Shown here one piece after another: positions 35,241-48,072 of a stretch of DNA of 64,000 nucleotides; within the stretch, counting starts at the first letter, position 1, and each line of letters opens with the position of its first letter. The notes beneath the pieces are model-generated. The model ran no database searches. It was not told where the DNA came from and saw nothing but the letters and a program-made list of their open reading frames with translations. This DNA is from Halopseudomonas litoralis (GTDB lineage Bacteria > Pseudomonadota > Gammaproteobacteria > Pseudomonadales > Pseudomonadaceae), in assembly GCF_900105005.1 (NCBI RefSeq), contig NZ_LT629748.1:806001-870000 (forward strand). Direction: 5' to 3'. Both the position numbers and the translations under genes were made by a program.

Positions 35241-37084
35241 CAGGCAGTCCTCCCGGTCAGCAGGAGATAGAGTTTCGGCAACAGGCCCGGCAACTCGGAG
35301 GCCTGGCGGATCAGTTGATAGCGCTGTTGACCAAACAGGTAGGGCAGGTAGTCGGCGGCCTTCTGATCGATGGTCACGCAGAACGGCTGGATACCCGCCT
35401 GGCGTGCTTCCAGCAACGCATGGCGGGTATCTTCCATGCCGTAGCGGCCTTCATAGACGTCCAGATCGTTGGGCTTGCCGTCGGTCAGCAGCAACAACAG
35501 GCGTTGCTCCGCCGGTTTGTCCCTGAGGATGTCGGTGGCCTGGCGAATGGCTGCGCCCATGCGCGTGTAGTAGCCGGGCTTGAGCCCTTTGATGCGCCCG
35601 TGAATGGTTTCCCCCCAAGGTTCGGCAAAGTTCTTGATCAGGTTGAAGCGCACATGATCGCGGCGTCTGGAAGAAAAGCCGTACATGGCAAAATCGTCCT
35701 GGCCGGCGTCCAGTGCCTCGCCGAGCAGATGCAGACTGTCGCGAATAACATCGATGACCTGATGGGTATTGTCCGCCCAGGCTTCGGTGGACAGCGACAG
35801 ATCAGCCAGCACCAGGCAGGACAGATCGCGGTGACGCGCGGTTTCGCGGCGCCACAGTGCGGGTTGCGAGGTGGCCTGACCGCGACGCATATCTGCTGCG
35901 TGGTGCAGGCAGGCATCTAGGTCGAGCAGGGTGCCGCTGGCCTGGCGCTTTTCCCAGATGCGTTGTGGCTGCAGGCCCTGGAAACGCTGCCGAAGATTCC
36001 TCGCCAGCGCTTGCAGGCGATCCGGCAGAGGCTCTGGCTCCGAGTCGCGTGGCAGCATGGGAATGACGCGACAATGATTTTCCTTGAGCTGCTGTTTTTT
36101 CCAGTCCCACTCGGGATACAGGCAGCCATCATTCAGCTGGATGTCGTCCTCCGAGGCAGATGGTAGATCCATGTCCAGCTTGATGCGTGAAGCGCTGGTG
36201 CTGGGGCTGCGCGACAGGCTCAGGAAATCGAGATCCTCGGCAATCTGCTCGGTATCTTCATCGTCGTCATCATCCTGGCAGCGGTCGACCGGTACAAACT
36301 CGGACCAGGAGAACAGGCTTTCCAGGCGGAAGATCATCATGCCATTGCGTTGCTGGTTGTCATCCACGTAGCGCGCCTGTTTGCGCTGTTTGCTCTGGCG
36401 AGTCTTGCCGTTACCACTGGACTCCCCATCCTTGCCATCGTCGTTTGCCGCGGTCGGGCTCAGGCGAGGTTCTTCCGGCAGCGGGTACAGCCATAGCGGG
36501 ACGGGCCAGGGCTCCCCGGGCGCGGCGGGGAAGGCAGTGCGGCTGCCGGGTGTAAGCAGTGCAACCTGCAGCGCGGCTTCCCGCTCGGCCTGAGCGGCGG
36601 GCAGACGGGTGCGCGCGCGACGAATCTCCACCAGACACTGCGCGAGTGAGTGATACAGGGCGGTCAGACCGGGATAGGCGGCCAGCGTCTTCAGCACCAA
36701 TTGCTGATTCGCCTGCAACCAATCGCCGGAAACACGGGATTCGGCCTGACTGGCCATGGCGGTCAGCCACAGATAGAGATCACGGTTCAATGTCTTGTCG
36801 GGGAAGACCGCAAGACTTTCCGGTACCCGCAGTGCGTCGGCTTCGCGCCAGGCCAGAGCGTGCCGGCGGCCCGTGCCTGCCAGCTTGTGAGCCAGCGGTC
36901 GCCAGGTGTTGATGCTGCGTTCGGTGCTGGCCTTGATGGTCAGCCCGGGATCGCCACTGAGAGCGCGGAAGACCATGGCCAGGCGCGGGCCTTCGTCCTC
37001 GAGGCGCACTTGCGCTTCGGGAAATCCGTTGCCGGCCAACCGGGTAATCAGCTTGTGCCAGCGGATGCCTACGGCTTCTTCCAT
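35240..37084 (-). CDS. norD: NorD, von Willebrand A protein for NO reductase activation
   Basis: About 614 residues from MEEAVGIRWHKL. The C-terminal von Willebrand factor A domain has the MIDAS motif DLSLS starting at Asp428 (VLADLSLSTEAW) and LLLLTDGKPNDLDVY. NorD works with the MoxR-type AAA+ protein NirQ/NorQ to mature NorCB, probably by inserting the non-heme iron. An acidic stretch (DRCQDDDDDEDTEQ) lies mid-protein. It is separated from norB by 135 bp with no clear terminator. Confidence 0.9.
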   Translation of the reverse strand: MEEAVGIRWHKLITRLAGNGFPEAQVRLEDEGPRLAMVFRALSGDPGLTIKASTERSINTWRPLAHKLAGTGRRHALAWREADALRVPESLAVFPDKTLNRDLYLWLTAMASQAESRVSGDWLQANQQLVLKTLAAYPGLTALYHSLAQCLVEIRRARTRLPAAQAEREAALQVALLTPGSRTAFPAAPGEPWPVPLWLYPLPEEPRLSPTAANDDGKDGESSGNGKTRQSKQRKQARYVDDNQQRNGMMIFRLESLFSWSEFVPVDRCQDDDDDEDTEQIAEDLDFLSLSRSPSTSASRIKLDMDLPSASEDDIQLNDGCLYPEWDWKKQQLKENHCRVIPMLPRDSEPEPLPDRLQALARNLRQRFQGLQPQRIWEKRQASGTLLDLDACLHHAADMRRGQATSQPALWRRETARHRDLSCLVLADLSLSTEAWADNTHQVIDVIRDSLHLLGEALDAGQDDFAMYGFSSRRRDHVRFNLIKNFAEPWGETIHGRIKGLKPGYYTRMGAAIRQATDILRDKPAEQRLLLLLTDGKPNDLDVYEGRYGMEDTRHALLEARQAGIQPFCVTIDQKAADYLPYLFGQQRYQLIRQASELPGLLPKLYLLLTGRTA

Positions 37085-37219
37085 TGCGTTTCTCCCAGTG
37101 ATCGTGGGTTGATTGCGGCCTGGGCCGACATCAGGAATTAGGGCGCTGCCGAACATGAGGTTGCGCAGCAGCGCGGTACTGCAGCCGGTATCAAGCGCAT
37201 GCCCGATACCGGAGTGGGG

Positions 37220-39110
<1,891 letters not shown>

Positions 39111-39149
39111 ATTGATCTCCTCGGGTTATGCGGATTGCATGCTCGCCGG

Positions 39150-39995
39150 TCAGGCGATTTTTCTGGTTGGTTGTTGTCCGGGTTCGGCAAAGTGCACTCT
39201 GACGATGTCCATGATCGCTGCCTGAGCGGTGGGTTCGTCGGTGAGCGGTTGTGCCATGCAGGCTTCGCAGGCCTGACGCGGGTCCATGCCTGCGGCAATC
39301 AGCCGACCGGTATGAATCAGCAAACGGGTCGAGGGGGCTTCCTCCAGATCATGCTGTCCGAGGTGGCGCAGGGCATTCCCCAGCGCGACCAGTTGGTCGG
39401 CATTGAGCGGGTCAAGGCCGGATTCGTGCTGCACAATGCGGCTCTCTGCCGCTGTTTCGGGGTAATCGAAAGCCATCGCTACAAAGCGCTGACGGGTACT
39501 GGGCTTGAGCCCTTTGAGCAGGTTTCGATAACCGGGGTTGTAAGACACCACCAGCATGAAGCCGGGCGCAGCCTGGAGTTCTTCCCCGGTTGCTTCCAAC
39601 GGCAGAATCCGCCGATCGTCGGCCAGCGGATGCAGTACCACTGTGATGTCCTTACGCGCTTCGATGACTTCATCCAGATAGCAGATGGCGCCTTCGCGCA
39701 CGGCGCGCGTCAGGGGGCCGTCCTGCCAGAAAGTGCCATTGGCGCCGATCAGATGGCGGCCGACCAGGTCGGCGGTGGTCAGGTCATCATGGCAAGCCAC
39801 GGTGTACAGCTTGCGGCCAAGGCGCTCGGCCATATGCTGAATAAAGCGAGTCTTGCCGCAGCCGGTCGGACCCTTGATGAGTACCGGCATACCGAAACGG
39901 TCAGCCTGCTCGAAGAGATCAACCTCTGCGCCGCTGGCGTGGTAGAACAGCCCGCCGGGCTGTCCGTGGAGAGGATTGGGTCGGGATGCATTCAT
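39150..39995 (-). CDS. nirQ: MoxR-type AAA+ ATPase NirQ/NorQ
   Basis: 281 residues with Walker A GPTGCGKT, Walker B AICYLDEV and sensor region VVSYNPGYRN, typical of NirQ/NorQ/CbbQ. These proteins, with the VWA partner NorD, activate NO reductase. It is the first gene of nirQ-norC-norB-norD-norE-norF. The sigma-54-like element at 40034-40049 predicts a start about 29 bases before the ATG. Confidence 0.94.
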   Translation of the reverse strand: MNASRPNPLHGQPGGLFYHASGAEVDLFEQADRFGMPVLIKGPTGCGKTRFIQHMAERLGRKLYTVACHDDLTTADLVGRHLIGANGTFWQDGPLTRAVREGAICYLDEVIEARKDITVVLHPLADDRRILPLEATGEELQAAPGFMLVVSYNPGYRNLLKGLKPSTRQRFVAMAFDYPETAAESRIVQHESGLDPLNADQLVALGNALRHLGQHDLEEAPSTRLLIHTGRLIAAGMDPRQACEACMAQPLTDEPTAQAAIMDIVRVHFAEPGQQPTRKIA

Positions 39996-40033
39996 TGACG
40001 AGTCCTTGCAGTAATTACATTTACTTATTCATT

Positions 40034-40049
40034 ATCAAGGATCGTGCCA
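40034..40049 (-). promoter_or_regulatory. Sigma-54 promoter of nirQ-norCBDEF
   Basis: On the minus strand TGGCACGATCCTTGAT: the -24 part TGGCACG is perfect, while the -12 part is TTGAT instead of TTGCW. Spacing from GG to the -12 GA is the required 10 bases. Predicted start near 40024. Three NorR-type boxes lie upstream. Confidence 0.65.
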
Positions 40050-40090
40050 TATTGTAAGTCATTGATTTTAAACAGAATATTGAGATAATA

Positions 40091-40147
40091 GGTTAAATAA
40101 ACCCAAGCTAGTAATGGTTTTTTAAACCTTTAATGGTTTATTTAACC
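40091..40147. promoter_or_regulatory. Three NorR enhancer boxes upstream of nirQ
   Basis: GGTTAAATAAACC (40091-40103), GGTTTTTTAAACC (40116-40128) and GGTTTATTTAACC (40135-40147) each fit GGT-N7-ACC, the NorR site defined in Ralstonia eutropha, where three copies are also used. Box starts are 25 and 19 bp apart. The nearest is 41 bp from the sigma-54 element. Confidence 0.8.
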
Positions 40148-40208
40148 ATTTTGCGAGGTGTGGTGGTATGTTGCACCCAGTTCGTGCGTCGGTTTGCCGC
40201 ATAGAACA

Positions 40209-40222
40209 TTGATGTTGGTCAA
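40209..40222 (+). promoter_or_regulatory. Perfect Anr/Dnr box of the TonB receptor-nirS unit
   Basis: TTGATGTTGGTCAA matches the consensus fully. CATGAT at 40245-40250 is at the class II -10 position, predicting a start near 40257, 25 bases before the receptor ATG at 40282. Confidence 0.8.
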
Positions 40223-40281
40223 GACTCTGCGCGCTTTCGCTCTCCATGATGCCGATCAAGAGTGCTGAAGGAGCGAGCGAT

Positions 40282-44123
<3,842 letters not shown>

Positions 44124-44141
44124 GGGAGGTGGTTGTAATAG

Positions 44142-44170
44142 AAACGGGAGCCATATGACTCCCGTTTTTT
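44142..44170 (+). terminator. Rho-independent terminator of nirS
   Basis: A 9-bp stem (AAACGGGAG with CTCCCGTTT), an 8-base loop and six T, beginning 18 bases after the nirS stop. It confirms that nirS is the last gene of its unit. Confidence 0.9.
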
Positions 44171-44205
44171 ATTGAAGAGGTGCAGGGAAAGGCTGGCCGG
44201 AGCAT

Positions 44206-44574
44206 TCATATCTGATCGGACTCTGGACGGGCCCACAACCACAATGCAACGCAAGGCAGAAACAGGCTGAGGAACCAGCGCAGCAACATCGGTGCCGGCA
44301 ACAACCAGATCATTACTATACTGCTGAGCATCAGCGCGCTGGCCAGCCATTTGGCGCGGCGTGGCACGGCGCGGTGTTCACGCCAATCATGAATCAACGG
44401 ACCGTATTTGGGGTGAGTCAGCAGGCGCTGCTCCAGCTCCGGCCAGCCGCGAGCGCCTGCCCAGGCCGCCAGCAGCAGGAAGGGCGTGGTGGGTAACCCA
44501 GGCAACAATACTCCCAGAGCACCCAGGCCCAGCGCCAACGATGCCACGCTGCGCCATATCCATTTCATCAGCAT
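44206..44574 (-). CDS. DUF454 (YbaN family) inner-membrane protein
   Basis: 122 residues, three to four membrane helices. The N-terminal signature LGLGALGVLLPGLPTTPFLL is typical of DUF454/YbaN. The next motif, AWAGARGWPELEQRLLTHPKYGPLI, is also conserved in the family. The role is unknown. It lies 6 bp after dnr on the same strand and may be co-transcribed with it. The start may be Met1 or Met3. Confidence 0.87.
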   Translation of the reverse strand: MLMKWIWRSVASLALGLGALGVLLPGLPTTPFLLLAAWAGARGWPELEQRLLTHPKYGPLIHDWREHRAVPRRAKWLASALMLSSIVMIWLLPAPMLLRWFLSLFLPCVALWLWARPESDQI

Positions 44575-44580
44575 GGGAGT

Positions 44581-45321
44581 CTAGAGGCTGTCAGACGCAA
44601 TAATGCTCGCCTTGTGTTCGGTATGTTGCTGACCTCCGGCGAACTCGTCCAGAAGATTGCGAATGCTGGGAATGCTGATCTGTCGTGCGCGGCTGTCGAT
44701 CAATCCACGCTCACGCAGGTTGGCTATGGCGCGTGAGAAGGTCTCCGGCTTGATCGACAGGCGTGCGGCAATCAGGCTCTTGGGCAGTATCAGTTCAATT
44801 TCTGCGCTGTCCCCTGCGCGGTCGCGCACCTGACTGACCAGATACAGAGCCAGACGCTGGGTCGCGTTCTGCAGTGTCAGGTGTTCCAGTTCATCCAGCC
44901 GCTGATGTAAACGCACACTCATATGGCCCAGCAGGTGCAGACAGGTTTGCGGGTTCTGCTCGAGATGGCGCAGCATCAGGCGGTTGGAGAAGCCGATCAG
45001 TTTGACCGGTTCCAGCGCTTCGGCACATACCGGGAAGACCGACTTCTGCATGAACATGATGGCCTCGGCAAAGGTATTGCCGGCGGTGATGATCTCGACG
45101 ACCTTCTCCTTGCCATCGGCCGAGATGCGATACAGCTTGACCTTGCCGGACTGCACCAGGTAGAAGCGCTCGGCTGGATCGTCCTGACGCTGGATCAGCG
45201 CCTGAGTATCGTAATCGCGCACCAGGGCATCAGCCAGCAGCTCTTCCTGAGCTTGTGCCTTGAAATGAGAAAACAGAGGATGACGGACAATCATCTGCCG
45301 TTGTTCCTGAGTCAGAGCCAT
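44581..45321 (-). CDS. dnr: Dnr, Crp/Fnr-family NO-responsive regulator
   Basis: About 246 residues from MALTQEQRQM (GGGAAG precedes it). A cNMP-binding fold (FYLVQSGKVKLYRISADGKE; NTFAEAIMFMQ) and a winged helix with recognition segment LSIKPETFSRAIANLRE. The FAEAIMFM and ETFSR motifs match P. aeruginosa Dnr. There is no N-terminal four-Cys cluster, so this is not Anr. Dnr binds heme, senses NO and activates nir and nor genes. Divergent from hemN over a shared Anr/Dnr box. Confidence 0.88.
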   Translation of the reverse strand: MALTQEQRQMIVRHPLFSHFKAQAQEELLADALVRDYDTQALIQRQDDPAERFYLVQSGKVKLYRISADGKEKVVEIITAGNTFAEAIMFMQKSVFPVCAEALEPVKLIGFSNRLMLRHLEQNPQTCLHLLGHMSVRLHQRLDELEHLTLQNATQRLALYLVSQVRDRAGDSAEIELILPKSLIAARLSIKPETFSRAIANLRERGLIDSRARQISIPSIRNLLDEFAGGQQHTEHKASIIASDSL

Positions 45322-45419
45322 ATCTTCCCGCCTTTGATTGATTTGTTGCAGAGTAAGCATTTCCGGCTGCGCAGACCATACCCCGCGATGAATTCATGAG
45401 GCAGGCGATCCCGAGGTTC

Positions 45420-45433
45420 TTGATGTGCGTCAA
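45420..45433. promoter_or_regulatory. Perfect Anr/Dnr box between dnr and hemN
   Basis: TTGATGTGCGTCAA is a full match. For hemN it predicts a start near 45468 with TAACCT at 45456-45461 as -10. For dnr it predicts a start near 45385. One site may drive both genes. Confidence 0.82.
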
Positions 45434-45500
45434 CGTGGCGCACCGGGGAAGGGCGTAACCTCGCCGACATCAGAGAAAAATCGCAGCGGAGCATCCTTCC

Positions 45501-46883
45501 ATGTCCGATCAAGTCAAGTGGGACGCCGGCCTGATCCGCCGTTACGATAAGCCGGGCCCGCGTTACACGTCCTACCCGTCGCCGGCCCAGTTCGTCGACG
45601 GTGTATTGCCGACCGACCTTGTCACGGCCTTGCAGCAAGGCGGTGATGCCTGCCGACCGCTGTCACTCTACGTGCATATTCCGTTCTGCGCCAACGTCTG
45701 TTACTACTGCGCCTGCACAAAGATCATTACCAAGGACCGCAGTCGTGCGCAACCTTATCTGCAGGCACTGAACCGCGAAATAGAGATGATCAGTGCACAT
45801 CTGAATCCGGCGCAGCGGGTCGAGCGATTGCATCTGGGTGGCGGCACGCCAACCTTCCTCGGTCATGAGGATCTGCGCCAGCTGATGACCAGACTGCGCG
45901 ACTGTTTCAATCTGCATGAAGACGATATAGCCGACTACAGCGTCGAAATCGATCCCCGTGAGGCAGACTGGCCGACCATGGGATTGCTGCGCGAGCTGGG
46001 GTTCAATCATGCCAGCTTCGGCGTGCAGGACCTTGACCCGGATGTGCAGCGTGCAATCAACCGACTGCAGAGCCTGGAGCAGACACAGACGGTAATGGAC
46101 GCAGCGCGTGCGTTGGCGTATCGGTCGGTCAATATCGACCTGATATATGGCTTGCCCAGGCAAACCCCGGACTCGTTCGCTCGCACCTTGGCGGCGGTCA
46201 TTGAGATGAATCCGGATCGCCTGACGTTGTACAACTATGCGCATCTGCCGGATCTGTTCCTGCCCCAGCGCAAGATCAGCCTGGCCGAGTTGCCCGGCCC
46301 CGACATGCGCCTGGAGATCATCAGCAACAGCTTCGCCCTGCTGCAGAGTGCCGGCTATCGGCATATCGGTATGGGGCAGTTTGCGTTACCCGACGACAGC
46401 CTGAGCAACGCGCAGGAAACAGGGCGGCTGAATCGAGGGTTTCAAGGTTATATCGCTGGCGGTGACTGCGACCTGATCGGGCTGGGCGTGTCGGCTATAA
46501 GTCAGGTGGGCGATTTTCATTGTCGGAACAGCTGTGACATCAAACGGTATCAGCAAAGTCTTGGGGAGCGCCGGCTGGCGCTGTATCGAGGAGTGAAATG
46601 CACAGCCGATGATCGGTTGCGGCGGGTGGTGATCAACCGCCTGATGTGCCGCTATGAACTGCGTTTTGCGGACATAGAGCAGCGCTTCAGTATCGATTTC
46701 GCAACTTATTTTGTCGACTGCCTCAACATGCTGCGGCAAATGCATCGCGATGGCCTGATTCGCCTGAGTGAGGCGGGCATCAGCATACTTCCCGCCGGGC
46801 GACCGTTGGTGGCGCGCATCTGCATGGTGTTCGATGCCTATCAGCATCAGGCAGACGAGGCTCGATACACTCAGGTGGTGTGA
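45501..46883 (+). CDS. hemN: Oxygen-independent coproporphyrinogen III oxidase
   Basis: A radical SAM enzyme that makes protoporphyrinogen IX without O2, needed for heme in NirS and NorCB. The 460-residue protein has the cluster motif CANVCYYCAC (Cys63, 67, 70 and the following Cys72), LHLGGGTPTFL, VEIDPRE, FGVQDLDPDVQRAINR and IDLIYGLPRQT. It begins MSDQVKWDAGLIRRYDKPGP, as in HemN. It is divergent from dnr and preceded by an Anr/Dnr box. Confidence 0.96.
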   Translation: MSDQVKWDAGLIRRYDKPGPRYTSYPSPAQFVDGVLPTDLVTALQQGGDACRPLSLYVHIPFCANVCYYCACTKIITKDRSRAQPYLQALNREIEMISAHLNPAQRVERLHLGGGTPTFLGHEDLRQLMTRLRDCFNLHEDDIADYSVEIDPREADWPTMGLLRELGFNHASFGVQDLDPDVQRAINRLQSLEQTQTVMDAARALAYRSVNIDLIYGLPRQTPDSFARTLAAVIEMNPDRLTLYNYAHLPDLFLPQRKISLAELPGPDMRLEIISNSFALLQSAGYRHIGMGQFALPDDSLSNAQETGRLNRGFQGYIAGGDCDLIGLGVSAISQVGDFHCRNSCDIKRYQQSLGERRLALYRGVKCTADDRLRRVVINRLMCRYELRFADIEQRFSIDFATYFVDCLNMLRQMHRDGLIRLSEAGISILPAGRPLVARICMVFDAYQHQADEARYTQVV

Positions 46884-46947
46884 GTGGGCCCCCTTTGTTG
46901 TCCCTTGCGTTTACAATCCGGAATCGGATTCGCACAGGGGAGAGAAC

Positions 46948-48072
46948 ATGCCACGCTTTCTGCATACGGCTGACTGGCAGATCGGTCGTCAATACGACCG
47001 CTTCGGCCCGGAAGATGGTCCTGCACTGACTCAGGCGCGCCTGACCACAGTGGAGCGCATTGCGGCACTGGGGGCGGAGCTGGCTGTCGATGCGGTGCTG
47101 GTGGCGGGGGATATATTCGACGCCCAGACCATCTCCGATCGCACGGTGCGGCGGCTGTTCATGGCATTGCAGGCCTTTAACGGGCCGTGGATCATGCTGC
47201 CGGGCAACCATGATGCTGCCTTAGCGGAAAGCATCTGGACCCGTGCCAGACGCCTGAACGCGGTGCCTGATAATGTGCATTTGCTGCTGACCCCTGAGGT
47301 CTCCTTGTTTGCTGAACAGGGGTTTGCCGTTCTCCCGGCGCCCTTGACCCAGCGCCACACCTTCAATGATCTGACCGAATGGTTCGACCACGCGTCGACG
47401 CCGCCGGAGCTGCTGCGTATCGGCATCGCCCACGGCAGCGTTCAGGGCATTCTTGCCGAGGATATCGACTCCCCCAACCCCATCGACCCCCAGCGCGCCG
47501 AACGAGCTCGGCTGGACTATCTGGCATTGGGCGACTGGCACGGTTGTCGGCAGATCAGCAACCGCATCTGGTACAGCGGTACGCCGGAGCAGGACCGTTT
47601 CAAGAGCAACGGTGCCGGGCAATTGATGGATGTGCGGATTGATGCGCCCGGTGCCGAGCCGCAGGTGACGCCGATAGCCATCGGTGAATTTCCCTGGCTG
47701 CAATGGCAGCGGCGGTTGAGTGTGGCCTCGGATCTGGATGCCTTGATTGAAGAGCTGGACAGCATCGAGCGCAGCAGCGTCATCAATCTGACCCTCGAAG
47801 GCGAGCTGGATCTCGCCGGAGAGCAACGTCTACAGACCGCGCTGGGTCGCGCCCAGGCACAGCATCGGGTGTTGGAATACCATCTGGCTGAACTGCGGTT
47901 GATCCCGACTGACGAGGACATTGCTGCGCTGCAGGCTGATGGCTATCTGGGGGAGGTGGTGAATCAGCTGCGCGACCTGCAACAGGCAGACGATCACGAT
48001 ACTGCCCGCGAGGCGCTGGGCATACTGTCGAGTCTGCTGCGCGAGCGGCATGCGGGAGGTACGCCGGCATGA
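46948..48072 (+). CDS. SbcD/Mre11-like metallophosphoesterase
   Basis: A 374-residue nuclease-like protein from ATG 46948 (AGGGGAGAG precedes). Calcineurin-type motifs: GDIFD, LPGNHD, IAHGSVQG and ALGDWHGC. Motif I reads ADWQIG where Mre11/SbcD have DxH, so the first metal His is Gln11. It overlaps the next gene by 4 bp, which encodes an SMC-like ATPase; the pair resembles SbcD-SbcC or Bacillus YhaO-YhaN. Role: probably DNA end processing. Confidence 0.82.
   Translation: MPRFLHTADWQIGRQYDRFGPEDGPALTQARLTTVERIAALGAELAVDAVLVAGDIFDAQTISDRTVRRLFMALQAFNGPWIMLPGNHDAALAESIWTRARRLNAVPDNVHLLLTPEVSLFAEQGFAVLPAPLTQRHTFNDLTEWFDHASTPPELLRIGIAHGSVQGILAEDIDSPNPIDPQRAERARLDYLALGDWHGCRQISNRIWYSGTPEQDRFKSNGAGQLMDVRIDAPGAEPQVTPIAIGEFPWLQWQRRLSVASDLDALIEELDSIERSSVINLTLEGELDLAGEQRLQTALGRAQAQHRVLEYHLAELRLIPTDEDIAALQADGYLGEVVNQLRDLQQADDHDTAREALGILSSLLRERHAGGTPA

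Noticed and set aside
40025..40038. TTATTCATTATCAA as an Anr/Dnr box of nirQ
   Set aside because: It matches poorly in one half, would place the start after the nirQ ATG, and overlaps a much better sigma-54 element.
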